DNA from: Chloroflexota bacterium
GTDB taxonomy: Bacteria > Chloroflexota > Limnocylindria > Limnocylindrales > CSP1-4
Assembly (NCBI GenBank): GCA_021787395.1
Contig: JAJYLZ010000036.1
Location: 1 to 33,557, forward strand
Direction of reading: 5' to 3'
DNA length: 33,557 nt
A program made the translations under genes and the position numbers. The notes beneath the pieces were generated by a model. The model was not told where the DNA came from, ran no database searches, and worked only from the letters and a program-made list of their open reading frames with translations. Positions 25,342 to 33,450 of this stretch are shown piece by piece. Each line of letters starts with the position of its first letter. The first letter of the stretch is position 1.

Positions 25342-25401
25342 GCGGACAAGACCCCCGAGGCGCGGTACCGGCGCGGGGCGCGCCGCCGCTCGGTCGGTTT
25401 G

Positions 25402-25439
25402 AACAAAAGAACCCCGGGCGCTGGGCGCCGCGGAGGTTC
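25402..25439 (-). terminator. Terminator-like hairpin in the greA leader
   Basis: GAACC pairs with GGTTC, CCG with CGG, and GGCGC with GCGCC around a CCA loop, with two single-base bulges; the stem (25439-25409) is followed by TTTTGTT. It lies only a few nucleotides past the predicted greA transcription start and about 60 nt before the greA start codon. It could end most transcripts early (attenuation) or stop read-through from argR. Confidence 0.65.
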
Positions 25440-25451
25440 ACGGATCGCGGA

Positions 25452-25480
25452 ATGGTATCGGCGGGGGGCGAATCCGTCAA
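25452..25480 (-). promoter_or_regulatory. Promoter of the greA-lysK-serS-RDD cluster
   Basis: -35 box TTGACG (25480-25475) and -10 box TACCAT (25457-25452) are separated by 17 bp. Predicted transcription start is near 25445, giving a leader of about 100 nt. Confidence 0.7.
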
Positions 25481-25570
25481 AGCGCCTGCGGGCCGGCCGG
25501 GCGGGCCCGGCGGGTCCGCGACGGCCGGCGTGTCGCGCCGCGGCGACCGAGGGCGAGGGCGTCGGGATTC

Positions 25571-25587
25571 GGGCGGCGAGGCCGCCC
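25571..25587 (-). terminator. Small hairpin after argR
   Basis: GGGCGGC and GCCGCCC form a 7-bp stem with a 3-nt loop, 8 nt past the argR stop on the minus strand. There is no U-run, so the call is tentative. Confidence 0.35.
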
Positions 25588-25595
25588 CCGCCCAC

Positions 25596-26069
25596 CTACT
25601 CTGCCGGCTCGGCCAGCTGCTCCAGGCGACGCTTGACGCGGGCCAGGCCGGCGCGATCCGGGAACGCCACGAACACGGTGTCGTCCCCGGCGATCGAGCC
25701 AACCACCTCTGGCCAGCGCGCCCGGTCGAGGGCGGCGGCGAGCGGGTGCGCCGAGCCCGGCAGCGTGCGCAGGACGAGCAGGTTGCCGGCGTCGCGGATC
25801 TCGACGGGCATGTCGTGGAGGAGCCGCCGCACGCGTTCCTCGCCGGAGGCGTCCGCCTCGCGGAGGCGAGGCGGCAGGGCGTACGCCTGCATGCCGCCGC
25901 GGCCGGCCTTGACCAGGCCCAGCTCCGCCACGTCGCGGCTGATCGTCGCCTGCGTGGTCCGGAACCCCCGGTCGCGCAGGGCGGCGGCGAGCTCCTGCTG
26001 GGTCCGGACGGGCCGCTGCTCCACCAGGTCGCGGATGGCCCGCTGGCGGAGCTGCTTCATCACCTCCAT
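25596..26069 (-). CDS. argR: Arginine repressor ArgR
   Basis: This 157-residue regulator of arginine biosynthesis and catabolism has an N-terminal winged helix (VRTQQELAAALRDRG then TQATISRDVAELGLVK, to about residue 55) and a C-terminal arginine-binding, hexamer-forming domain with GSAHPLAAALDRARWPEVVG and the signature GSIAGDDTVFV. The ATG at 26069 follows AGGGAGG by five nt; the ATG three codons later is possible. It lies 16 nt after uppP, so the two are probably cotranscribed. No arginine genes are in the window. Confidence 0.94.
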   Translation of the reverse strand: MEVMKQLRQRAIRDLVEQRPVRTQQELAAALRDRGFRTTQATISRDVAELGLVKAGRGGMQAYALPPRLREADASGEERVRRLLHDMPVEIRDAGNLLVLRTLPGSAHPLAAALDRARWPEVVGSIAGDDTVFVAFPDRAGLARVKRRLEQLAEPAE

Positions 26070-26085
26070 GGACGCCTCCCTCGCG

Positions 26086-26910
26086 TCAGCGGGTGAGGAA
26101 CACCGCGAGGACGACGGCCGCCAGGACGAGGCGGTACGCGACGAACACGTTGTACGACCGGGTGCGCACGTAGCGCAGGAGCGCCGAGATCGCGATCACC
26201 CCGGACACGAAGGCGGCCACGATGCCCACCACCAGGGGCCCCGCCTCGGTCGCGAGCGCACCGCCCCTGGCGAGCTTGAGCCCCTCGTAGAGGACGGCCC
26301 CCGCGGTCACCGGCGTCGCCATGAGGAAGCTGTAGCGGGCCGCCTCGGCACGGTTGAGCCCGGTGAACAGGGCCGCCGCGATGGAGATGCCCGACCGGCT
26401 GACACCCGGGAACAGGGCCAGCGCCTGGGCGAAGCCGATGCCCAGCGCCGCCGGCATCGACAGCCGCTCGATGGTCAGGCGCCCGGAGCCCCATCGGTCG
26501 GCGAGCCACAGGATCGCCGCCGCCACCACCAGCAGGACCGCCACCACGCTGGCCTGGCGGATGGCCTGCTCGATGGGGTCGTTGAGGAGCACGCCCAGGA
26601 TCGCGGCCGGGATGGTCGAGGCCACGATCAGCCAGGCCAGCCGGCGGTCGGCCTCGCCTCGGAACGAGCGGTCGCGGATCGCGGCCAGCCCGGCGGGGAC
26701 CAGCCGCAGCCAGTCCTCGCGGAAGTAGAGCAGCAGCGCGAGCAGGGTGCCCGCGTGCAGCGCCACGGTGAACCCGAGCGAGGTGATGAACGGGTCGTGC
26801 CAGCCCAGCAGGTACGGGACGACGATCAGGTGGCCGGACGACGAGATCGGCAGGAACTCGGTGAGGCCCTGCACGATCCCCAGTACGAGCGCTTGCAGCA
26901 ACTGGTCCAT
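26086..26910 (-). CDS. uppP: Undecaprenyl-diphosphatase UppP (BacA)
   Basis: This 274-residue integral membrane phosphatase recycles the lipid carrier of cell-wall synthesis. The diagnostic motifs are GLTEFLPISSSGHLIVV (near 15-31) and FPGVSRSGISIAAAL (near 170), which carry catalytic Glu, Ser and Arg residues of the family. Several hydrophobic helices fill the rest. It starts 52 nt after the hppA stop, with a strong hairpin between them and no clear ribosome site before the ATG. Confidence 0.95.
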   Translation of the reverse strand: MDQLLQALVLGIVQGLTEFLPISSSGHLIVVPYLLGWHDPFITSLGFTVALHAGTLLALLLYFREDWLRLVPAGLAAIRDRSFRGEADRRLAWLIVASTIPAAILGVLLNDPIEQAIRQASVVAVLLVVAAAILWLADRWGSGRLTIERLSMPAALGIGFAQALALFPGVSRSGISIAAALFTGLNRAEAARYSFLMATPVTAGAVLYEGLKLARGGALATEAGPLVVGIVAAFVSGVIAISALLRYVRTRSYNVFVAYRLVLAAVVLAVFLTR

Positions 26911-26920
26911 GGGACGGCTT

Positions 26921-26950
26921 CGGGCGGCCGGCGAGAACGCCGACCGCCCG
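26921..26950 (-). other. 13-bp intercistronic hairpin between hppA and uppP
   Basis: Two 13-nt arms (26921-26933 and 26938-26950) pair throughout, with a single G-U wobble, around a 4-nt loop. The hairpin ends 10 nt before the uppP ATG and starts 12 nt after the hppA stop. There is no U-tract. It may terminate hppA transcripts, shield their 3' end or limit uppP translation. Confidence 0.55.
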
Positions 26951-26962
26951 TTGGAACCTCAG

Positions 26963-29191
26963 CTACCGGATGAACAGCGGGGCGAGGACGAGCGTGATCG
27001 TGGCCAGGAGCTTCACGAGGACGTGGAGCGACGGGCCGGCCGTGTCCTTGAACGGGTCGCCGACGGTGTCGCCGACGACGGCCGCGGCATGGGCCGCGCT
27101 GCCCTTCCCGAGCACGTTGCCCTGGTCGTCCTTGAGATTCCCGGACTCGATGTACTTCTTCGCGTTGTCCCAGGCGCCGCCGCCGTTGTTGAGGACGGTG
27201 GCGAGCAGGACGCCCGCGATGGTGCCGACCATCAGCATGCCCGCGACGGCCTGGTAGCCGAGCAGGAGGCCGACCACGATCGGCGCCGCCACCGCGACCA
27301 GGCCGGGGGCGACCATCTCGCGCAGGGCGGCACGGGTGGTGATGTCCACGACCCGCGCGTAGTCCGGGCGGCCCGTGTAGTCCATGATCCCGGGGATCTC
27401 GCGGAACTGGCGGCGGACCTCGACGATGATCGCCTGGGCCGTCTTGCCGACCGCCCGGATGGCGAGGCTGCTGAAGAAGTACGCGAGCATCGCGCCCATC
27501 ATGGCCGCCACGAAGACGCCCACGTCGGACAGGTTGACCGAGGTCAGGAGCACAACGCCCTGCTTGCCGCTCTTGATCTGGTTGCCCAGGATCAGGTTGA
27601 CCTTGTCGATGTACGCCGAGAACAGCAGGAACGCCGCCAGCGACGCCGACGCGATCGCGTAGCCCTTGGTCAGCGCCTTGGTCGTGTTGCCCACCGCGTC
27701 GAGCCGGTCGGTGATCTCGCGGGCGCCGGCCTCGGCGCGCGAGAACTCGGCCACCCCGCCGGCGTTGTCGGTGATCGGGCCGAAGGTGTCCATGGCCAGC
27801 ACGTAGGCGCAGGTCATGAGCATGCCCATCGTCGCGACCGCGGTGCCGAACACGCCGCCCACGTTCTTGCCGGAGGCGTCGGTCAGGCCCGCCTGCGAGC
27901 CGAGCCAGTGGCTCGCGATGAGCGCGATGCCGATCGAGATCGCGGTGACCGCGGTGGTCTCGAAGCCGACCGCGGTGCCGCTGATGATGTTGGTCGCGGG
28001 GCCCGTCTTGGACGCCTCGGCGATCTCGCGCACGGGCCGGAACGAGCCGGCGGTGTAGTACTGGGTGATGTAGACGAACGCCACCGAGGTCGCGAGGCCC
28101 ACGACGCCCGCGCCGAAGAACCAGACCCAGACGGGCAGCCCGTTCGACGTGGTGCCGCCGCTGTCCATCATCACGTACGTGGTGATCGCGAGCCCGAACA
28201 CGGACAGGATGGTGGTGACCCAGTAGCCCCGGTTGAGGATGTTCATCGGGTTCTCATCCTCGCGGCCGCGGATGAAGAACTGGATCGAGACGATCGTCGC
28301 GAGCAGGCCGAAGGCGCGGACGACGAGCGGGAAGAAGATCCACGCCTCGGGGTGGGGCCAGCCCGCGCCGCTCGCGATGGTGTACACCGCGACGCCCAGG
28401 ATCATGGCGCCGATGTTCTCGGCCGCCGTGGACTCGAACAGGTCCGCGCCACGACCGGCGCAGTCGCCGACGTTGTCGCCGACGAGGTCCGCGATCACGC
28501 CCGCGTTGCGCGGGTCATCCTCGGGGATGCCCGCCTCGACCTTGCCCACGAGGTCGGAGCCGACGTCGGCGGCCTTGGTGTAGATGCCGCCGCCCAGCTG
28601 GGCGAACAGCGCGACGAAGCTGGCGCCGAAGCCGAAGCCGACGATGACGAACGGCGCCTGCTGGATCGTGATGTCCCCGATCAGCGCGTGGTAGGCGCTG
28701 AAGATCGCCCACACGCCGAGGAGCGAGAGGGCGACGACCAGGAAGCCTGACACGGCGCCGCCGCGCATGGCCACCTGGACCGCCTCGACGAGGCTCCGGC
28801 GGGCGGCGGCAGCGGTGCGCACGTTGGAGCGCACGCTGATCGTCATGCCGATGATTCCCGCGGCCATCGAGCACGTGGCGCCGACGAGAAACGCGAACGC
28901 GGTCAGCAGCCCGATCGGCATGCCGGCCAACGACGGCACGTCGGCCGTCTGCTTGGTCTCGACCGCCGAGATGATCGCGAAGATCACGACCGCCCCGACG
29001 AGGGCGAGCATCGCGATCGTCGTGTACTGGCGCTTGACGAACGCGTCAGCGCCCTCGCGGATGGTGTCCGCGACGTCCTGCATGGCCTGGGGGCCCTTGT
29101 CTCGGGACAGCACGTCCCGCGCCAGGTAGAGCGCGAACAGGACCGCGGCGAGACCCGCGATCGGGATCAACCACTGCAGCGCTTCGGCCAT
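26963..29191 (-). CDS. hppA: Membrane-bound proton-translocating pyrophosphatase, K+-independent type
   Basis: This 742-residue pump with about 16 hydrophobic helices couples pyrophosphate hydrolysis to proton export. The substrate-Mg site is seen in VGDNVGDCAGRGADLFES (three spaced Asp) and VGDTVGDPFKDTAGPSLHVL near the C-terminus. In DAVGNTTKALTKG the position that is Ala in K+-dependent enzymes is Lys505, the mark of the K+-independent, H+-pumping class. AGGAGG lies upstream of the ATG, at a long spacing of 14 nt. Transcribed from a promoter about 170 nt upstream. Confidence 0.97.
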   Translation of the reverse strand: MAEALQWLIPIAGLAAVLFALYLARDVLSRDKGPQAMQDVADTIREGADAFVKRQYTTIAMLALVGAVVIFAIISAVETKQTADVPSLAGMPIGLLTAFAFLVGATCSMAAGIIGMTISVRSNVRTAAAARRSLVEAVQVAMRGGAVSGFLVVALSLLGVWAIFSAYHALIGDITIQQAPFVIVGFGFGASFVALFAQLGGGIYTKAADVGSDLVGKVEAGIPEDDPRNAGVIADLVGDNVGDCAGRGADLFESTAAENIGAMILGVAVYTIASGAGWPHPEAWIFFPLVVRAFGLLATIVSIQFFIRGREDENPMNILNRGYWVTTILSVFGLAITTYVMMDSGGTTSNGLPVWVWFFGAGVVGLATSVAFVYITQYYTAGSFRPVREIAEASKTGPATNIISGTAVGFETTAVTAISIGIALIASHWLGSQAGLTDASGKNVGGVFGTAVATMGMLMTCAYVLAMDTFGPITDNAGGVAEFSRAEAGAREITDRLDAVGNTTKALTKGYAIASASLAAFLLFSAYIDKVNLILGNQIKSGKQGVVLLTSVNLSDVGVFVAAMMGAMLAYFFSSLAIRAVGKTAQAIIVEVRRQFREIPGIMDYTGRPDYARVVDITTRAALREMVAPGLVAVAAPIVVGLLLGYQAVAGMLMVGTIAGVLLATVLNNGGGAWDNAKKYIESGNLKDDQGNVLGKGSAAHAAAVVGDTVGDPFKDTAGPSLHVLVKLLATITLVLAPLFIR

Positions 29192-29358
29192 TTGTGTTCG
29201 CCAAGCCTCCTACCCACGTGCTGCCGGGACGAGATCGATCGAGTCGCCCGCCTCGGTGCCTCCAGTCCGGGGACGGGACGGGAAGGGGCAGCCGGATCGG
29301 CGAGGGCGGTCGGACAGGGACTCGGAACACCACGGGAGCCCGCTCGCCGAACGCCGCG

Positions 29359-29388
29359 AGTGTATGCGCGCGCCGGTGCGCGGGTCAA
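29359..29388 (-). promoter_or_regulatory. Promoter of hppA
   Basis: -35 TTGACC (29388-29383) and -10 TACACT (29364-29359) are spaced 18 bp on the minus strand. The resulting 5' leader would be about 160 nt; no known riboswitch was recognised in it. Confidence 0.5.
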
Positions 29389-29508
29389 ACTCCATGCGCC
29401 CCTGAACGCATCGATTGCAGCGGCCGGGCAGCCGATGCAGGCGGATCGGCCGGACGGCCCCTGGCGGCCCCCCAGCCCATGGGTCCGCCGCCCGGATGGA
29501 TCGGCCTG

Positions 29509-29514
29509 TATGCT
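29509..29514 (+). promoter_or_regulatory. -10 element for leaderless lepB
   Basis: TATGCT is followed by six bases (CCCCGG) and the GTG start codon at 29521. No Shine-Dalgarno is present, so the transcript is probably leaderless. Confidence 0.6.
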
Positions 29515-29520
29515 CCCCGG

Positions 29521-30117
29521 GTGGATAAGCGGTCCGGGATCGGGTGCCTGGTCGAGGTCGTCGAGACCCTCGTCCTCACGCTGGTCATCTTCTTCGTCAT
29601 CCAGAACTTCATCGCCCAGCCGTACCAGGTCCAGCAGAACTCCATGGAGCGAACGCTGGAGCCCGGGCAGTACGTCCTGGTGGACAAGCTCACGCCGCGC
29701 TGGGACCCCTACAAGCGCGGCGACGTGGTGGTGTTCAGCCCGCCGCCGACCTGGACCTCGGACCCGACGCCGTTCATCAAGCGCGTCATCGGCCTGCCGG
29801 GCGACACGGTGGAGGTCCGGGACGACGGCAAGGTCTACGTGAACGGCGTGGCGCTCAGCGAGCCCTACACGTACCGGAACGAGCAGGGCGTCAACGAGCC
29901 CACCCTCCCGCTCAGCGACACCTCGTCATGGGTCGTCCCCGCCGGCGACCTGTTCGTGATGGGCGACCACCGGCAGAAGTCGGCGGACTCCCGCGTGTTC
30001 GGGCCGATCCCGGAGTCGAGCGTCATCGGGCGCGCCTTCCTGCGCTACTGGCCGATCTCGATGTTCGGCGTCATCGCCACCCCGTCCTACGCAGGCGTCC
30101 CGGCCGCAGCGCCCTGA
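29521..30117 (+). CDS. lepB: Type I signal peptidase
   Basis: This 198-residue membrane protease removes Sec signal peptides. One N-terminal helix (LVLTLVIFFVIQNFIA, about 17-32) is followed by the catalytic Ser41 in QQNSMERTL and the general base Lys88 in IKRVIGLPGD. MGDHRQKSADSR and the C-terminal GRAFLRYWP are also conserved. The GTG at 29521 is preferred over upstream in-frame starts because the upstream part is Arg/Gly-rich and a -10 box sits six nt before the GTG. It heads a three-gene plus-strand group. Confidence 0.95.
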   Translation: MDKRSGIGCLVEVVETLVLTLVIFFVIQNFIAQPYQVQQNSMERTLEPGQYVLVDKLTPRWDPYKRGDVVVFSPPPTWTSDPTPFIKRVIGLPGDTVEVRDDGKVYVNGVALSEPYTYRNEQGVNEPTLPLSDTSSWVVPAGDLFVMGDHRQKSADSRVFGPIPESSVIGRAFLRYWPISMFGVIATPSYAGVPAAAP

Positions 30118-30129
30118 CGCGGGCCCGCC

Positions 30130-30855
30130 GTGCTGACCCCGATCCTCGTCCTCGCTGCAGCCCTCGCCGTCGCGGCCGGCGTGGTCGCGGCGATGGCGTC
30201 CGACCCCCGCCACGCCACGCTCGGCGCGTTCGGTGCGGTCCTGGTCGCCGGCCTCGTCGCCGATCCGCTTCCGTCGGCAGCTGCCGTCGCGGCACGGATC
30301 GCGGGCGCGGCCCTCGGCGGCTGGCTGGTCTGGATCGCCGTCCGCACGGCGCCCAGGGCAACGACCCGGTCGACGCTCGGGTGGCCGGGTGCGGTCGGAG
30401 TGTCCGTCGTCGCCTTCGCGATCGGCTGGCTGGCCGCCGCCTCGCTGGGCGCCACGCTGGCCGAGCACGTCGGCACTGCGGTCCCCGGCGCGGCGGGCGG
30501 GAGCCTCGCCGACGGCTCGCTGATCAGCCGGGCCGGCATCGCGGCCGCCGCGGCCCTCGCCGTCCTCGCGGCCCCCGCAGTTGTCCTGCCCCGCGACGGC
30601 CTCCGGCTCGGCCTGGGCGTGGTCCTGCTCGTCGCGGCGGCGGGCCTCGTCCTCAGCGCGCTCGCCCCGTCCACCGACGACACCCTCGAGCTGGCGCTCG
30701 CGCTGCTGGTGGCGCTGGCCGGCGCCGGGGTCGCCCAGGTCACGACGTTCATGCTGCGCACGGGCGGCGGCCTGGCGCTGCCCGAGGTGCTGGGCCACGA
30801 GCAGGCGGTGCGGCACCGCGCAGCCGACGACGCCCACCGGGAGGCGGCCAGATGA
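30130..30855 (+). CDS. Unrecognised multi-spanning membrane protein upstream of the NuoN-like gene
   Basis: This 241-residue protein starts with GTG 12 nt after lepB and ends in an ATGA overlap with the next gene, so it is translationally coupled to it. About seven hydrophobic helices rich in Ala, Val, Leu and Gly are seen, with a charged C-terminal tail (HEQAVRHRAADDAHREAAR). No family motif is recognised. By context it may be a small partner subunit of the following antiporter-like protein, comparable in role to NuoJ/NuoK or MrpB/MrpC, but no sequence motif proves this. Confidence 0.7.
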   Translation: MLTPILVLAAALAVAAGVVAAMASDPRHATLGAFGAVLVAGLVADPLPSAAAVAARIAGAALGGWLVWIAVRTAPRATTRSTLGWPGAVGVSVVAFAIGWLAAASLGATLAEHVGTAVPGAAGGSLADGSLISRAGIAAAAALAVLAAPAVVLPRDGLRLGLGVVLLVAAAGLVLSALAPSTDDTLELALALLVALAGAGVAQVTTFMLRTGGGLALPEVLGHEQAVRHRAADDAHREAAR

Positions 30856-32759
30856 CCTACCTGGCCCTGCTGCTCGTGGGCGGCGCGGCGTCGGCGGGGT
30901 CAGCCTGGGCCCTCGGCCGGGGCGGCGCCGCCGCCCGTCTCGGGGCGCTGGGCGGCGTGCTCGCCCTGGTGGCCATCGCGGCGCTGGCGGCCGCCACCCC
31001 CACCCCGGACTCCCTGACCCCCGACAGCACCGGCGCCGTCCCGGGCACCCTCTGGAGCGGCGCCCTCGTCCCGGGCGCCTACCTGCGGCTCGTCATCGTC
31101 CTGTGGTCCACCTCCTCGGTGGTGCTGGCCGGTGTGGCGTGGCTGCTCCGCGGCTCGGCCGGCCTGCGCGCGCTGCTCCCGGCCACGCTCGCCGCGCTCG
31201 TCGGCGCCGCCGTGACCCTGGGGGCCGCGTCGCCCGCCCTCGCCATCGTGGCCGGCGGGGCCACGGGCCTCGCCTCGATCCCGGTGGTCCTGGCCACGCC
31301 CGGCGCCGCGGCGTCCGGCGTCGCCACCCGGGAGGTGCGCAACGCCGTCGGAACGTCCCTCGTGCTGCTCGCGGTCGCGGCGGTGGCGCCCGCGCTCGCC
31401 CGCCTCATCCTCAACGACCCCACCATCGCCTCCGGCGGCTCGGGCGTCGCGGCCGCCGTCTCGTTCGGGCTGCTGGCGATGGCCGTCGTGGTGGCGGCCC
31501 GTCTGGGCGGCATCCCGTACCACGTCCGGATCAGCGCCCTGACGGACATCGCGCCGTCCGGCTCGCTGCCCCTCGTCGTCGCCTGGCTGCCGCTGCCGCT
31601 GGCAGCGGCAGCGGTGGGCGTGGCCGTCGGGGTGCTCGCCCCGCTGGCCCCGCCGGTCGGCCCGGCACAGGCGCTGATCGTGGCCGTGACGCTGCTGGCG
31701 ACCCTGGCCGCCTGCCTGGCGGCCTTCCTCCAGGACGACCTGCGCCACGCCGTCGGCTACCTCGTGATCGCCGACCTCGGCCTCCTCCTGCTCGCCCTCG
31801 CCGCGCTCGACCCCGCCCTGTGGGGCGCGGCCCGCACCTGGCTGCTGACGGCCGCCGTGACCAAGACGGCGCTCGCCGCCTGGGCCGCCGTGGCCGAGGA
31901 CCGGTTCGAGACCCGCTCGGTGCCCGAGCTGCGTGGCTGGCTCCGGCCCTCCCCGGTGCTCGGCCTCGCGCTCGTCCTGATCGTCCTGGCAACGTACGGC
32001 CTGCCCGGCTGGGCGGTGATGGGCGCCCGAACGGACCTCACCGGCCACGCGGCGGCCGGCCCGTGGGACTCGCTCCTGCTGCTCGCCTCCTTCCTGACGC
32101 TCCCCGCCTACCTGCGCTGGCTGTGGGTCGGGTACGGCCCGCCGACCAGCCACGTGGAGCGCTCGGCGCCCGAGCTCGCGGCCCTGGGCCTCGCGCGGCT
32201 GCCGGCCCGCCGGCTGTCCATCACGCCGCCCAGGCGCGGACGCGCCGACGACACGCTGCCCGTGGAGCAGGAGACGAGCGACGCGGGACCCGGTGCACCG
32301 GGGAAGCCTGGGCCTTCAGCGCGGCAGAGCGCGACCGGGCAGGGAGCGCCCCTCGACGTGGTGGCGTCCCCAGAGGCCCGGTCGACGGGCCCGGCGGCCG
32401 GCAGGGGTCGCCGGGCTGCCGGAGGTCGGCGCGCGGCGAGCGCGATGGCCGCCCCGGAGGCGCCCGAGGCGAGCGGCGGTCCGGCGCTCACGCTCTGGGG
32501 CGAGGAGCCCGCCGTCGAGGGAGATGCGGGGGCCGCTCCCCGGAGCGGCGGCGCGCCTCGCCCGTCCCGCGACGGCGCCCGCCAGGACGCCATGACCCGC
32601 ACCGTCGAGGCGGTCCGGCGCCGGCGCGCGGGCCTGCTGTCCGGGGCCGTGCTGGCGCTCGCGCTGCTGAGCGCGCTGGTGGCGTCCGGGTCGTTCGGCG
32701 TGGCGTCGGCGGCCGGCGAGCCCACTCCGGGCGTCGCGGGGATCGTGCTGCCAAGCTGA
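30852..32759 (+). CDS. Divergent NuoN/MrpD-like proton-channel membrane subunit with long disordered linker
   Basis: This 635-residue protein has about 12 hydrophobic segments in residues 1-427, with remnants of the complex I/Mrp antiporter fold. GGIPYHVRISALTDIAPSGS (219-238) aligns by pattern with the PFHxWLPDAHxxAPTPVS block, and FLQDDLRHAVGYLVIADLGL (292-311) with the LKRLLAYSSIxHxGY block. Lys338 lies in the next helix, and ELRGWLRPSPVL (359-370) follows. The usual channel Lys before the first block is Arg218, and no Glu is seen in the preceding helices. Residues 430-590 are a Pro/Ala/Gly-rich linker, then a final helix (594-612). Confidence 0.7.
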   Translation: MTYLALLLVGGAASAGSAWALGRGGAAARLGALGGVLALVAIAALAAATPTPDSLTPDSTGAVPGTLWSGALVPGAYLRLVIVLWSTSSVVLAGVAWLLRGSAGLRALLPATLAALVGAAVTLGAASPALAIVAGGATGLASIPVVLATPGAAASGVATREVRNAVGTSLVLLAVAAVAPALARLILNDPTIASGGSGVAAAVSFGLLAMAVVVAARLGGIPYHVRISALTDIAPSGSLPLVVAWLPLPLAAAAVGVAVGVLAPLAPPVGPAQALIVAVTLLATLAACLAAFLQDDLRHAVGYLVIADLGLLLLALAALDPALWGAARTWLLTAAVTKTALAAWAAVAEDRFETRSVPELRGWLRPSPVLGLALVLIVLATYGLPGWAVMGARTDLTGHAAAGPWDSLLLLASFLTLPAYLRWLWVGYGPPTSHVERSAPELAALGLARLPARRLSITPPRRGRADDTLPVEQETSDAGPGAPGKPGPSARQSATGQGAPLDVVASPEARSTGPAAGRGRRAAGGRRAASAMAAPEAPEASGGPALTLWGEEPAVEGDAGAAPRSGGAPRPSRDGARQDAMTRTVEAVRRRRAGLLSGAVLALALLSALVASGSFGVASAAGEPTPGVAGIVLPS

Positions 32760-32833
32760 GGGGTCGGCGGGCAGGGCGCTATGCGCCGGCCGGGACGGGC
32801 GGTCCGGCGACCTGAGCCGGCGCGCCGAACGCG

Positions 32834-33301
32834 TCAGTCCTCGGGCGCGAGCACCCAGCGGTCGATCTCGCGCCGGTAGGAGACCAGCTCGTCGGGCCGG
32901 AACCAGAGCTCGAGCTCGAAGGCCGCCGTCTCGGGGCTGTCCGACGCGTGCACCAGGTTCTGCGCGGTCTCGACGGCGAAGTCGCCCCGGATGGAGCCGG
33001 GCGCGGCCTCGTGGGGTCGCGTGGCGCCGTTCATCGCGCGAACGATGGCGATGGCGTTGGGGCCCTCGAGGGCGGCCGCGACGAGCGGCCCCGAGGTGAT
33101 GAACTCGACCAGCCCCGTGAAGAACGGCTTCTCGCGATGGACGGCGTAGTGCTGCTCGGCGAGCGCCCGGTCCACCGCGACGAGCTTGAGGCCGACGAGC
33201 TTGAGGCCCCGCTCCTCGAAGCGGGACAGCACGCGGCCGACCAGCTGGCGCTGGACGCCGTCGGGCTTGACCAGGAGGAGGGTGCGCTGCAGATCCGCCA
33301 T
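32834..33301 (-). CDS. ndk: Nucleoside diphosphate kinase
   Basis: This 155-residue enzyme balances nucleoside triphosphate pools through a phosphohistidine intermediate. The nucleotide loop LVKPDGVQR is near residues 10-18. PGSIRGDFA (101-109) and the active-site His118 in NLVHASDSPETAAFELELWF are conserved. Usual length for a bacterial NDK. The ATG at 33301 has GAGAGG about 12 nt upstream; a possible -10 (TATCCT at 33414-33409) would give a leader of roughly 100 nt. Convergent with the NuoN-like gene. Confidence 0.96.
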   Translation of the reverse strand: MADLQRTLLLVKPDGVQRQLVGRVLSRFEERGLKLVGLKLVAVDRALAEQHYAVHREKPFFTGLVEFITSGPLVAAALEGPNAIAIVRAMNGATRPHEAAPGSIRGDFAVETAQNLVHASDSPETAAFELELWFRPDELVSYRREIDRWVLAPED

Positions 33302-33450
33302 GGGGTGGCTGTGCCTCTCGTGTCGCGCGGGCTGCTGAGCCCGCTGGCCGTGGGTGTCGGGGACGCAGCGCCGGACGCCGGTCTGGCCGGCGCGGCGCGG
33401 GGATGCAGAGGATAGCGCGCCCGACCGGTTCGGGTGGCCTCAGGTGTCCC

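Noticed and set aside
24827..25702. N-terminal extension of the lysyl-tRNA synthetase frame through greA
   Set aside because: The extension translates greA out of frame into Arg/Asp/Gln-rich sequence; a GTG with a good ribosome site at 24826 gives the proper family start.
29194..29520. 109-residue N-terminal extension of lepB from an upstream ATG
   Set aside because: Low-complexity composition, a predicted hppA promoter lies inside it, and a -10 box six nt before the GTG at 29521 supports the short form.
29544..30851. Frame extending the NuoN-like protein upstream through lepB and the membrane gene
   Set aside because: The upstream part is Arg/Pro/Gly-rich shadow; the ATG at 30852 overlaps the preceding stop and starts a hydrophobic helix.
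32775..32787. Small hairpin (GGCGC, TAT, GCGCC) between the NuoN-like gene and ndk
   Set aside because: Only 5 bp of stem with no T-run; too weak to call as a terminator, although the convergent position would suit one.
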